DNA from: Candidatus Magasanikiibacteriota bacterium
GTDB taxonomy: Bacteria > Patescibacteriota > Patescibacteriia > Magasanikbacterales > GWA2-37-8
Direction: 5' to 3'
DNA length: 12,961 nucleotides
Assembly: GCA_903858555.1 (NCBI GenBank)
Contig: CAIOJG010000005.1
Coordinates: 1 to 12,961 of the forward strand
How positions within the stretch are numbered: position 1 is the first letter of the stretch; each line of letters begins with the position of its first letter. Shown piece after piece: positions 1-7,150 of this stretch. The notes beneath the pieces were generated by a model. That model ran no database searches. It was not told the origin of the DNA and saw only the letters and a program-made list of their open reading frames with translations. The translations under genes and the position numbers were made by a program.

Positions 1-178
1 CCATCGACAGGTAAAAACTCCACCGCTGATATGTCGCTAGTATGCAAATGACCACTATCATTTTAAAGGTATGTAATGCGTCCTGTAAACTTTCAATATT
101 TGTATTGTGTAGAGATCTATCGTGTTCAGGATTTTCTTGAGGATTCAATCGCCTCTTTTCAATTCTCCCCACTTGCAT
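1..178 (-). CDS. Possible partial ORF running off the left edge, unrecognised
   Basis: The frame is open for 76 codons from 229 (just after a TAG at 230-232) to the left edge, with the first ATG at 178 giving 59 codons inside the window. The product would begin MQVGRIEKRRLNPQEN, with a short hydrophobic run (MIVVICILA) around residue 40. I recognise no family. No good ribosome binding site precedes the ATG, but that is true of most genes here. An open frame of this length can arise by chance in six frames, so this is only a candidate. It would be a real gene if the sequence to the left of the window continues the frame. Confidence 0.2.
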   Translation of the reverse strand, partial: MQVGRIEKRRLNPQENPEHDRSLHNTNIESLQDALHTFKMIVVICILATYQRWSFYLSM

Positions 179-622
179 ATTCCGCCAGTTTAGAAAGTCT
201 CTGATTATTTTAAATACTTGTTCGAGTTTCTAGAGAGTGCATAGTGTCGGATATTCTATGTGATGTGTCTCGGATTGCATTCACCACGCCGATTTATGAG
301 ATTGTTGGCAGTTAAACTTAATTTTGTGAATTTTTGTTATATAGTTGTTTTTTATTGTCGCTCCATCTGGTGAGAGAGGAGGAAGGCGTTTGAAACAACT
401 CCGTTTGCACAGGACCGGTCGATTGTACCTGGTCTAAAGATTTTAGCGGATTTTACGGAGTAAGCGACGAAGGCTGTCAGCCCTGCATTATCGTGTGCAT
501 GAGAGGTCAGGAGTTCACATACGTATTTAATTTTTGCCTTTACTTACCAATTGTTTGGTGTCGTTCGGTTATTCATTCTTACCCGTAGCCTTGAAATATT
601 TATTTCGTTTAAACAAATCACT
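1..622. other. Gene-poor stretch of different composition, content unknown
   Basis: No confident gene, tRNA, rRNA, repeat array or mobile element is visible here. The stretch lacks the dense A and T runs typical of the rest of the window; for example, bases 361-420 are about 55% G+C and bases 241-300 about 43%, while the neighbouring genes look clearly more AT-rich. Stops are frequent in most frames. Three minor things can be seen: a minus-strand open frame from 229 to the left edge, a 15-codon frame at 390-437 behind a consensus AGGAGG, and an 11-base odd palindrome GGCTGTCAGCC at 472-482. The last 20-30 bases before 623 already resemble the AT-rich leaders of the other genes. It could be a non-coding RNA locus, decayed foreign DNA or an assembly-edge artefact; the sequence alone does not decide. 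Confidence 0.5.
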
Positions 623-877
623 ATGACTGAAATAAATCGAAAATGGAATTTATTACCACAACAAAAGCGAGAATCGGCCATTAAAGAAATAATCACTTAT
701 TTTAAAAATGAGTTAGACCAAGAAATCGGTGTAATCGCCGCCGAAGATGCACTTGATTTCTTTTTGCAAACCGCGGGTGAAAATATTTATAATAAAGCAA
801 TTGAAGATGCCAAGGAACTAATCAAACAAAATGCGGAAATGATTGAAGTAAATCTGAGCTTATTACTAAATAAATAA
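623..877 (+). CDS. DUF2164 family small protein
   Basis: This 84-residue, soluble, mostly helical protein matches the DUF2164 pattern as I know it: a charged N-terminal helix (about residues 13-30), the stretch EIGVIAAEDALDFF (34-47), then IYNKAIEDAK (55-64) and a final helix. The family is of unknown function. I chose the ATG at 623 because the family starts close to this point. An in-frame TTG at 551 would add 24 residues, rich in hydrophobic and aromatic residues, that do not fit the family and lie in the differently composed left region. No Shine-Dalgarno sequence is seen; the leader is AAACAAATCACT. The gene stands alone on this strand and ends 5 nt before a strong terminator stem. Family assignment is fairly sure; function is unknown. 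Confidence 0.8.
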   Translation: MTEINRKWNLLPQQKRESAIKEIITYFKNELDQEIGVIAAEDALDFFLQTAGENIYNKAIEDAKELIKQNAEMIEVNLSLLLNK

Positions 878-882
878 CACTA

Positions 883-913
883 AAAAAATCCACCTAATTT
901 AGGTGGATTTTTT
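883..913. terminator. Bidirectional rho-independent terminator between convergent genes
   Basis: A perfect 14-bp stem (883-896 paired with 900-913) encloses a 3-nt loop. The core ATCCACCTA/TAGGTGGAT is flanked by an A run on the left and a T run on the right, so it gives a hairpin plus U tract on both strands. It sits between the stop of the DUF2164 gene (877, +) and the stop of the DUF5652 gene (924, -), as expected for a shared terminator of convergent units. Confidence 0.9.
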
Positions 914-923
914 ATTCTAACTT

Positions 924-1145
924 TTATTTACCTGATTTTGTCTCTTCTTTACTAAACACGTAAATATACAAAATTTCTAAAATCCCGACTGTATTTAGTA
1001 TTAACATCGCCAAAAACCAACCTCTACTATCTTTTTTAGCCGCCAACCACAACGCACGATATTTCCAATATAAAGTCCAAACTATAAGAGGCAGAATAAG
1101 AAAAAACATCAAACCATGTAACGCAAAAGGAAAATTACCAATCAT
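924..1145 (-). CDS. DUF5652 family two-helix membrane protein
   Basis: A 73-residue membrane protein with two predicted transmembrane helices (about 10-27 and 43-63). The central pattern WKYRALWLAAKKDSRGWF (27-44), followed by LAMLILNTVGILEILYIY (45-62), is typical of DUF5652, a small family I know mainly from Candidate Phyla Radiation genomes; it also resembles the short PLDc_N-type membrane anchors. The C-terminal tail (SKEETKSGK) is charged and probably cytoplasmic. It is the last gene of a three-gene minus-strand operon, 27 nt downstream of the metallo-beta-lactamase gene, and ends at the terminator at 883-913. No Shine-Dalgarno sequence precedes the ATG. Function unknown. Confidence 0.8.
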   Translation of the reverse strand: MIGNFPFALHGLMFFLILPLIVWTLYWKYRALWLAAKKDSRGWFLAMLILNTVGILEILYIYVFSKEETKSGK

Positions 1146-1172
1146 ACAAAATAAATTAATTAATAAATAAAA

Positions 1173-2534
1173 TTAAACTTCAACCTCTAATCCACTAGAA
1201 ACCGGCACCGCGGCGATATCAAATTTAGTTTTTATTTTTGCGGCCAAACGATGTTTGACTTCCGTTTCACCGTGATTTAAACAAACTTTCTTTGGCAAGT
1301 TTTTTCCACTCGCAATCCAGCTCAAAATTTTTGCCTGATCACCGTGCGCCGAAAACGCGCCTACCGATTGCACTTTACATTTTACCGCCACGCGCTCACC
1401 CATTATTTCCACGTGAGCTGCCCCTTCTTGAATCGCTCTACCCACCGTACCATATGCCTGATAACCAACAATCAGCAAAGTACTTTTTGGATCAGACAAA
1501 TAGCGCAAAGCGTGATATAAAATACGTCCACCATTCATCATACCCGCACCAGCGATAATGATTTTTGGATTCGGCGTACTATTTATTTTTTTAGATTCAT
1601 CACGCGTTTCTGTCAAAACTAGTCCAGGAAACATAAACATATCATCCCCGCTTTTTATCAATTCTTTAGCGTGCTCATCATAATATTTTGGATATCTTTC
1701 GTATACTTTGGTGGCGCCAATTGCAAGTGGACTATCCAAAAATATCGGCACCGGAGGGAGACGATGTTGTTGCTCGATTAATTTATCCAATTCATAAAGC
1801 AACTCCTGAGTACGTTCCAAAGAAAACGTCGGGATCATCAACACACCACCGCGATGTACGGCCTCGGTAACCAATCTTTCCAATATATCACGACGGGATT
1901 CATCGGATTCATGCAACTTATCACCATAAGTAGATTCACAAACCAACATATCAACATCATCGGGTAAATTGTCGGTGTCACGCAAAATAGGCACGTTCAC
2001 ATTGCCGATATCACCGGAAAATACCACGCGTTTTCCTTCAGACACAATCTCAATAAACGCCGAACCAAAAATATGTCCGGCATCACGCAAAGTTACTTTT
2101 ACCGAGCCATCGTGAAAAATATCGGTCTCTTCATAATAATCAATCGCTTTAAACTGCGCCATCACACTAGCAATATCTTGATCATTATATAAAATCGGTC
2201 GACCAAATTTTACATTGTCATGCATCATAACACCTAACGCATCGTGCATTACCAGCTCAGCCAAATCACGAGTGGCATCGGTAGCATAAAAAAATCCAGT
2301 AAAACCTTCTTTTACCAAAATTGGCAAACGACCCACATGATCCAAATGCGCGTGTGTAATCAAAACGGCCGAAATTTCTTTAGGGTCATAAGACAAAGCT
2401 TCGGCGTTGTGAACTTCGTTAAATTGCCCACCCTGAAACATGCCACAATCTACCACAATTTTTTTGCCAGCGGTTTCGACTAAACTATTTGAACCGGTGA
2501 CATCATCAGCGCCACCTATAAAACGTATTTTCAT
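1173..2534 (-). CDS. Beta-CASP metallo-beta-lactamase fold ribonuclease (CPSF/YSH1-like)
   Basis: A 453-residue protein with the full layout of the beta-CASP nucleases: an N-terminal metallo-beta-lactamase domain, an inserted beta-CASP domain and a C-terminal RMMBL-type part. Visible metal ligands are HAHLDH (61-66), H154 in DAGHIFGSA and D175 in FSGDIG. Beta-CASP motifs are E200 in CESTYGD, H397 in SAHGD and H421 in NHGE; GYQAYGTVGR (357-366) is also characteristic. The closest known group is the bacterial/archaeal CPSF-like (COG1236) nucleases, which act on RNA as endo- and/or 5'-exonucleases, so a role in mRNA processing or decay in the cytoplasm is likely. All catalytic residues are present. 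The gene starts 2 nt after the GNAT stop, indicating co-transcription. Family is sure; exact substrate is inferred. Confidence 0.92.
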   Translation of the reverse strand: MKIRFIGGADDVTGSNSLVETAGKKIVVDCGMFQGGQFNEVHNAEALSYDPKEISAVLITHAHLDHVGRLPILVKEGFTGFFYATDATRDLAELVMHDALGVMMHDNVKFGRPILYNDQDIASVMAQFKAIDYYEETDIFHDGSVKVTLRDAGHIFGSAFIEIVSEGKRVVFSGDIGNVNVPILRDTDNLPDDVDMLVCESTYGDKLHESDESRRDILERLVTEAVHRGGVLMIPTFSLERTQELLYELDKLIEQQHRLPPVPIFLDSPLAIGATKVYERYPKYYDEHAKELIKSGDDMFMFPGLVLTETRDESKKINSTPNPKIIIAGAGMMNGGRILYHALRYLSDPKSTLLIVGYQAYGTVGRAIQEGAAHVEIMGERVAVKCKVQSVGAFSAHGDQAKILSWIASGKNLPKKVCLNHGETEVKHRLAAKIKTKFDIAAVPVSSGLEVEV

Positions 2535-2536
2535 AT

Positions 2537-2980
2537 TTATTTAATTTTTCTTTCTAAAATTAATCTAGGCTCTCCATCACCACAATAGTTATTCTCCCAC
2601 GAAGTAATCACAAAACCCAATGACAAATAGAGTGCAATCGCTCTTGAATTATGAGGGTGCACGGTCAAATCAATTTTTTTAAATTTATTTACTTTTTTAA
2701 AAAGTAAGACAATTGCCTGTGTCCCAAACCCCTTTCCTCTATACTCTGGTAACAATGCTAAATTTGTCATACGCGCACAACCATTTTTTCGTAAATGATA
2801 TGCAATGCCACCAACCGTATTTTTACCATTTTTGATTAAAAAAACAAATTCATTTTTTATAAATTTACGCAAATCTTTTTCTTCAATATAAGCCGCATAT
2901 GTTTGCGAAGCAGCACTTTTTTCAATTTTCTTTACTTCTTCAAAATCTTTTAACGTCGCTCGTTTAAGTAGTAAATTCAT
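2537..2980 (-). CDS. GNAT family N-acetyltransferase
   Basis: A 147-residue, single-domain GCN5-related acetyltransferase. Acetyl-CoA binding motif A is clear: MTNLALLPEYRGKGFGTQAI (71-90), with the R/Q-x-x-G-x-G core RGKGFG. The motif B region is HPHNSRAIALYLSLGF (108-123), the usual xxNxxAxxLYxxxGF pattern. It resembles RimI-type and small-molecule acetyltransferases; the acceptor (protein N-terminus, amino acid or amine) cannot be told. It is the first gene of the minus-strand operon, placed about 20 nt from the predicted transcription start of the promoter at 3007-3035. The ATG at 2980 is preceded by AGGTT, too close to be a good ribosome binding site. Confidence 0.88.
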   Translation of the reverse strand: MNLLLKRATLKDFEEVKKIEKSAASQTYAAYIEEKDLRKFIKNEFVFLIKNGKNTVGGIAYHLRKNGCARMTNLALLPEYRGKGFGTQAIVLLFKKVNKFKKIDLTVHPHNSRAIALYLSLGFVITSWENNYCGDGEPRLILERKIK

Positions 2981-3006
2981 AACCTATCTTAGTAAATAAC
3001 CCCTAT

Positions 3007-3035
3007 ATTTTAGCAGACCAACAAACTATATACAA
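3007..3035 (-). promoter_or_regulatory. Predicted sigma-70 type promoter for the GNAT/nuclease operon
   Basis: On the minus strand there is a TTGTAT -35 (3035-3030), a 17-nt spacer and an extended -10, TGC-TAAAAT (hexamer 3012-3007). Transcription would start near 3000, leaving a leader of about 20 nt before the ATG at 2980. The -35 match is only TTG, but spacing and extended -10 are good. Prediction by eye only. Confidence 0.5.
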
Positions 3036-3057
3036 GCTCAAAAGATTATGGTAAAAT
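3029..3057 (+). promoter_or_regulatory. Predicted sigma-70 type promoter for the murJ-lepA-recJ operon
   Basis: TATACA at 3029-3034 (4 of 6 to TTGACA), a 17-nt spacer and TAAAAT at 3052-3057. The start would fall near 3064, giving a leader of only about 12 nt before the ATG at 3076. The -35 overlaps that of the divergent minus-strand promoter almost completely. Prediction by eye only. Confidence 0.45.
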
Positions 3058-3075
3058 ATTACCAATAAAACTACT

Positions 3076-3708
3076 ATGCGTCGCAATCTAGAAAACATTG
3101 AAATTGTTGAACCGCCGATAGGAGAATTAACTAAAAAAAGGAGTTGGAAAGGGGCTTGTTTTACCAGCTGTGCCTTGCTTTTAGTTTTGGGAATTGGAGC
3201 GGTGGTTGGAATCAAATTTTACGTAGGTTCCGGACCGACCACCAACAAATCCATTCCCGCCGATTTTCCAGCCGATATCCCGGTTTATGACAAAGACAAC
3301 GTGGATACAGTTACCTTTATACCCGCTCGCTATAAAGAACGCGGTTTAAACGTTGCTTCAATTTTGCCTAAAATTATTTTATCTCCGGTTTTACTAAATT
3401 CAGACAATGGCGGCAGTGCCTTACAAAATTTCTGGCGAACAATTTCTACTCCTCAAACAAAATACCGTGATAGTTTTGAAGTGCAATGGCGCGATGTCAA
3501 TGCCGACCCAAGTTTTGTTATCGGTTATTACAAAAAAGAATTGAAAAAGAAAAATTTTAAAGTTGACGTTGAATCATCGGGTGATAATGTAAAACAATTT
3601 TCTTTTAGCCGAGAGGACGGATTTGACGGTTCGGTTTACGCGCAAATTGACGACCAAAAACCAAATACGACATATTTGGTGTTAACAATTAATTTACCCC
3701 CAAAATAA
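3076..3708 (+). CDS. Single-pass membrane protein with exported C-terminal domain, unrecognised
   Basis: A 210-residue protein with a basic cytoplasmic N-terminus (about 1-27), one transmembrane helix (about 28-50) and an outward-facing domain (51-210). The region after the helix is Pro-rich (PADFPADIPVYDKD, 61-74). The C-terminal part, with FVIGYYKKELKKKNFKV (147-163), then an FSFSREDG strand and a final TTYLVLTINLP strand, resembles the small alpha/beta domains on many anchored CPR and Gram-positive proteins of unknown role, but I cannot name the family. It is the first gene of the plus-strand operon and its stop overlaps the murJ start in TAATG, so the two are probably translationally coupled. 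A role in the envelope is inferred from topology and the murJ link only. Confidence 0.75.
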   Translation: MRRNLENIEIVEPPIGELTKKRSWKGACFTSCALLLVLGIGAVVGIKFYVGSGPTTNKSIPADFPADIPVYDKDNVDTVTFIPARYKERGLNVASILPKIILSPVLLNSDNGGSALQNFWRTISTPQTKYRDSFEVQWRDVNADPSFVIGYYKKELKKKNFKVDVESSGDNVKQFSFSREDGFDGSVYAQIDDQKPNTTYLVLTINLPPK

Positions 3709-5324
3709 TGTTTAAAAACTTGAATTCAGAATCTAAAACCGTGACCGGTGCCGCCATTATCTTGGCCGGTGCGACTTTGGCTTCACGTTTGATTGGCGTG
3801 ATTCGTGACCGTGTCTTAACTCACTATTTTGGTGCTGGTCCTGTACTTGATGCCTATTTTGCGGCGTTCAAAATTCCTGACCTGATTTACAACCTGCTAA
3901 TAGTAGGAGCGCTGACTGCTGGTTTTATACCGACTTTCACCAAACTGCTGGATGAAAAAGAAAAAAATAAACGTGCTTGGTATCTGGCCAACAACTTGTT
4001 AAATATTTTAGCCATCTCGCTGATATTTTTTTGTTCACTGGGAATTATTTTTGCGCCGGCACTAAATAAAATTATTGCGCCTGGATTTAGCGGCTACAAT
4101 TTGGTACGTTTGACTGCATTTACTCGTATCATGTTTTTGTCGCCAATCTTTTTAGGCATCTCCATGATCATGGGCGGTGTACTACAATCAATGCGCCGTT
4201 TTACTCTTTATGCAATCGCTCCAATATTTTATAATTTTGGTATTATCTTTGGCGCAACCGCTTTTGTACAAGCCTTTGGCGAAAATGGTCTAGCTTGGGG
4301 TGTGGTGCTGGGCGCTTTCATTCATTGTGCGATTCAAGTTTATGGCGTTTGGCAAGTAGGTTGGAAATATAAATTTTATTTTAACCCTAAAGATGCCGAT
4401 ACCGCCAGAGTTGGAAAATTAATGATTCCGCGCACTTTGGGTTTAGCCATCAGTCAACTTAATATTGTGGTGGTCACGATGTTGGCCTCCTTTTTACCAG
4501 CGGGCAGCATCACTGTTTATAATCTAGCCAACAATCTACAAGCCGTACCAGTCGGAATTTTTGCAATCCCATTTGCGCTCGCCGTATTTCCCCTACTATC
4601 CGAAGCCAACATAGAAAATGATGCTTCAAAATTTGTCGGACATTTTTCTACTGTGGTACGTCAAATTTTATTTTTGATTGTTCCGTCCGCGGTTTTGATG
4701 ATACTGCTACGCGCGCAAATTGTGCGCACTATTTACGGTACCGGTCAATTTGATTGGAACGCCACCATTGCGACTTCAGACGCATTGGCGCTATTTGCTT
4801 TAGGTCTGATCGCTCAAGCTTTAATACCGGTATTATCTCGGGCTTTTTTTGCTCTTTCCAATACCAAGACACCATTTGTGATTGGTGTGATTTCTGAACT
4901 TATCAGTATTATTTGTTCGCTGCTTTTAATGAGAACTATGGGTGCGGCAGGATTAGCCTTGGCTTGTTCTATCGGAGTCACTATCAATTTGGTTTTACTC
5001 TGGACAAATCTTCGCGCTGAAACTAAAACTTTAAACGAAGGCGAAATTTTTTCTTTTCTGTACCGCATTTGTATTGCCGCTTTTGCCATGGGTTTAATCA
5101 CACAATTTGCCAAACAACCACTGTCCAGATTTTTCAACCAACAATTTTTCTGGGGAATTTTTGGACAAGGCTTAATTGCCGGCTTACTCGGTTTAGGCGT
5201 TTATGGTTTAGTCTGTTATTTTTTCCGTATCCCGGAATTTATGAATCTTAAAAAGAATTTTGAAAAACGCTGGCTCAAAATGCGAAATATTAATACCACT
5301 GAAATAATTGAAAATATTGAATAG
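3708..5324 (+). CDS. murJ: Lipid II flippase MurJ (MviN)
   Basis: A 538-residue polytopic membrane protein of the MOP superfamily, about 14 transmembrane helices, which moves lipid II from the inner to the outer face of the membrane for peptidoglycan synthesis. The N-terminal signature is clear: SRLIGVIRDR (26-35), FGAGPVLDAYFAAFKIPDL (41-59), and later PVGIFAIPFALAVFPLLSEA (281-300). By alignment with E. coli MurJ from memory, R18, R24 and D39 correspond to R27, R33 and D48. The arginine pair after IPDL is replaced by Y61-N62, and the DR of TM8 is N275-N276, so two cavity arginines of the E. coli type are absent. Length is normal. The start overlaps the upstream stop (TAATG). Family call is sure. 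Confidence 0.95.
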   Translation: MFKNLNSESKTVTGAAIILAGATLASRLIGVIRDRVLTHYFGAGPVLDAYFAAFKIPDLIYNLLIVGALTAGFIPTFTKLLDEKEKNKRAWYLANNLLNILAISLIFFCSLGIIFAPALNKIIAPGFSGYNLVRLTAFTRIMFLSPIFLGISMIMGGVLQSMRRFTLYAIAPIFYNFGIIFGATAFVQAFGENGLAWGVVLGAFIHCAIQVYGVWQVGWKYKFYFNPKDADTARVGKLMIPRTLGLAISQLNIVVVTMLASFLPAGSITVYNLANNLQAVPVGIFAIPFALAVFPLLSEANIENDASKFVGHFSTVVRQILFLIVPSAVLMILLRAQIVRTIYGTGQFDWNATIATSDALALFALGLIAQALIPVLSRAFFALSNTKTPFVIGVISELISIICSLLLMRTMGAAGLALACSIGVTINLVLLWTNLRAETKTLNEGEIFSFLYRICIAAFAMGLITQFAKQPLSRFFNQQFFWGIFGQGLIAGLLGLGVYGLVCYFFRIPEFMNLKKNFEKRWLKMRNINTTEIIENIE

Positions 5325-5329
5325 CTGAA

Positions 5330-7147
5330 ATGAATATTATGAATACACACTTGCGAAATTTTTGTATCATCGCCCACATCGACCATGGCAAATCTACTTT
5401 AGCCGATAGATTTTTGGAATTCACCGGTACGGTTTCCAAACGCGACATGAAAAATCAGCTGCTAGATTCCATGGACTTAGAGCGTGAACGCGGCATCACT
5501 ATCAAGCTTACACCGGTGCGCATGAAATACACTTTAGAAAATAAAGAGTATATTTTAGATTTAATAGATACTCCTGGACATGTAGACTTCAACTACGAGG
5601 TATCACGCTCTTTGGCCGCGGTAGAAGGCGCTATCCTGCTTGTAGATGCCACTCAGGGTGTACAGGCACAGACGATTGGTAACTTATACCTCGCGATTGA
5701 ACAAAACTTAACTATCATTCCGGTAATAAATAAAATCGATTCCCCAGCCGCCAATATTGAAAAAACAAAATCGGAAATTATTCATCTACTCGGATGTAAG
5801 GAAGATGAAATAATTATGGCCTCCGGCAAGACCGGTCAGGGCGTGGAAGAAATTTTAAAAGCGATTGTTGAAAAAATTCCTTCACCAAAAGAAGCGGCTG
5901 ATCAATTACCACGCGCTTTAATTTTTGATTCTTCTTACAATGAATTCAAAGGCGTGGTAGCCTCTGTCCGTATGGTAGATGGCGAATTAAAAAAAGGTGA
6001 TCGCATATTTTTGATGACCACTCAGACCCCAGCTGAAATTTTAGAAATCGGATATTACACACCAAAATTCCAACCCGCTACGGCTTTAAAAAATGGTGAG
6101 ATTGGATATATTGTTACGGGTCTAAAAGAAGTGCGCGACTGTCGTGTTGGTGATACTATTACTTCTTTAAATTCAGAAAAATTGGGTAGTTCCCATAGCC
6201 CATTACCAGGCTATAAAGAAGTAAAGCCAATGTTGTACGCCGGTATTTTTCCAAATGAAGGCGATGGCTATGAACAACTTCGTGATGCGATTGATCGACT
6301 CAAACTCAGCGACTCCGCTTTGATCTACGAGCCAGAACATTCTCAAGCTTTAGGCTTTGGTTTCCGTTGTGGATTTTTGGGTATGTTGCATTTGGATATT
6401 TTCCAAGAACGTCTCAACCGTGAATTCAATTTAGAAGTAGTGATTACTGTTCCGAGCGTTGCGTATAAAATAGAAAAAACTAATGGCGATAAATTGACCA
6501 TTCACAGCCCCCAGGAAATGCCCGAGCCAAACCATGTTATCAGTGTAGAAGAGCCTTGGATGACACTCGACATTATTACTCCAAAAGAATTTGTTGGCAA
6601 TGTGATGGGTTTGATTTCTGAACGTCGTGGCCGCTATAAAAATACTGAATACTTGAGTACCGGCAGTGATCAACGCGCCCTTTTGCATTATGAGATTCCC
6701 CTAGCCGCTTTAATTACAGATTTTTATGACAAATTAAAAACCGTGACTTCCGGTTATGCTTCCATGAACTACGATCTGATTGGTTACGAAAAAACCGATG
6801 TTGTAAAAATAGATATTTTAGTAGCCGAAGAACCAGTAGAAGCGCTAGCCACTTTAGTATGGCGCGAAGATGCTCAGCACATTGGCAATAAAATTTGTGA
6901 TTCCCTAAAAGACAGTTTGCCACGCCAACAGTTTGAATTAAAAATTCAAGCCGCGATTGGCGGAAAGATAATCGCTTCCTCACGTTTGGGAGCGTTACGA
7001 AAAGATGTTATTGCCAAATTGTACGGTGGTGATGTGACGCGTAAAATGAAGCTGCTTGAAAAACAGAAGAAAGGTAAAAAGCGAATGATGGCACACAGCA
7101 AGGTTAATATTCCTCCTGAGGCTTATTTGGCAGTTCTAAAACGATAA
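5330..7147 (+). CDS. lepA: Elongation factor 4 (LepA), ribosome back-translocase GTPase
   Basis: A 605-residue translational GTPase of normal LepA length. All G motifs are intact: G1 AHIDHGKST (15-23), G2 RGITIK (54-59), G3 DTPGH (80-84), G4 NKID (134-137) and G5 SGKTG (165-169). The EF-Tu-like domain II, EF-G-like domains III and V and the LepA-specific C-terminal domain follow; the end, LLEKQKKGKKRMMAHSKVNI, is diagnostic and fits no EF-G. LepA binds the ribosome and is linked to back-translocation, initiation and 30S assembly. ATG 5330 and a second in-frame ATG at 5339 are both possible; the conserved part begins only at HLRNF. The gap to murJ is 5 nt and to the Nudix gene 3 nt. Confidence 0.97.
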   Translation: MNIMNTHLRNFCIIAHIDHGKSTLADRFLEFTGTVSKRDMKNQLLDSMDLERERGITIKLTPVRMKYTLENKEYILDLIDTPGHVDFNYEVSRSLAAVEGAILLVDATQGVQAQTIGNLYLAIEQNLTIIPVINKIDSPAANIEKTKSEIIHLLGCKEDEIIMASGKTGQGVEEILKAIVEKIPSPKEAADQLPRALIFDSSYNEFKGVVASVRMVDGELKKGDRIFLMTTQTPAEILEIGYYTPKFQPATALKNGEIGYIVTGLKEVRDCRVGDTITSLNSEKLGSSHSPLPGYKEVKPMLYAGIFPNEGDGYEQLRDAIDRLKLSDSALIYEPEHSQALGFGFRCGFLGMLHLDIFQERLNREFNLEVVITVPSVAYKIEKTNGDKLTIHSPQEMPEPNHVISVEEPWMTLDIITPKEFVGNVMGLISERRGRYKNTEYLSTGSDQRALLHYEIPLAALITDFYDKLKTVTSGYASMNYDLIGYEKTDVVKIDILVAEEPVEALATLVWREDAQHIGNKICDSLKDSLPRQQFELKIQAAIGGKIIASSRLGALRKDVIAKLYGGDVTRKMKLLEKQKKGKKRMMAHSKVNIPPEAYLAVLKR

Positions 7148-7150
7148 GAT

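Noticed and set aside
216..235. TTCGAG motif resembling a tRNA T-loop
   Set aside because: The flanking bases do not form the 5-bp T stem and no acceptor, D or anticodon arms are found around it.
413..482. Short palindromes GACCGGTC (413-420) and GGCTGTCAGCC (472-482) as possible operator or RNA hairpin
   Set aside because: Single, short and unrelated to any gene start; palindromes of this size are expected by chance in 600 bases.
551..622. N-terminal extension of the DUF2164 protein from a TTG at 551
   Set aside because: The added 24 residues do not fit the family, lie in the differently composed block, and a good ATG exists at 623.
3003..3215. 70-codon minus-strand frame over the divergent promoter and the start of the membrane protein gene
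   Set aside because: It would overlap both predicted promoters and the confident plus-strand gene; the product shows no family.
4814..5137. 107-codon antisense frame inside murJ
   Set aside because: It is a mirror of a strongly supported membrane protein gene; the translation is low-complexity I/A/K/S and has no family pattern.
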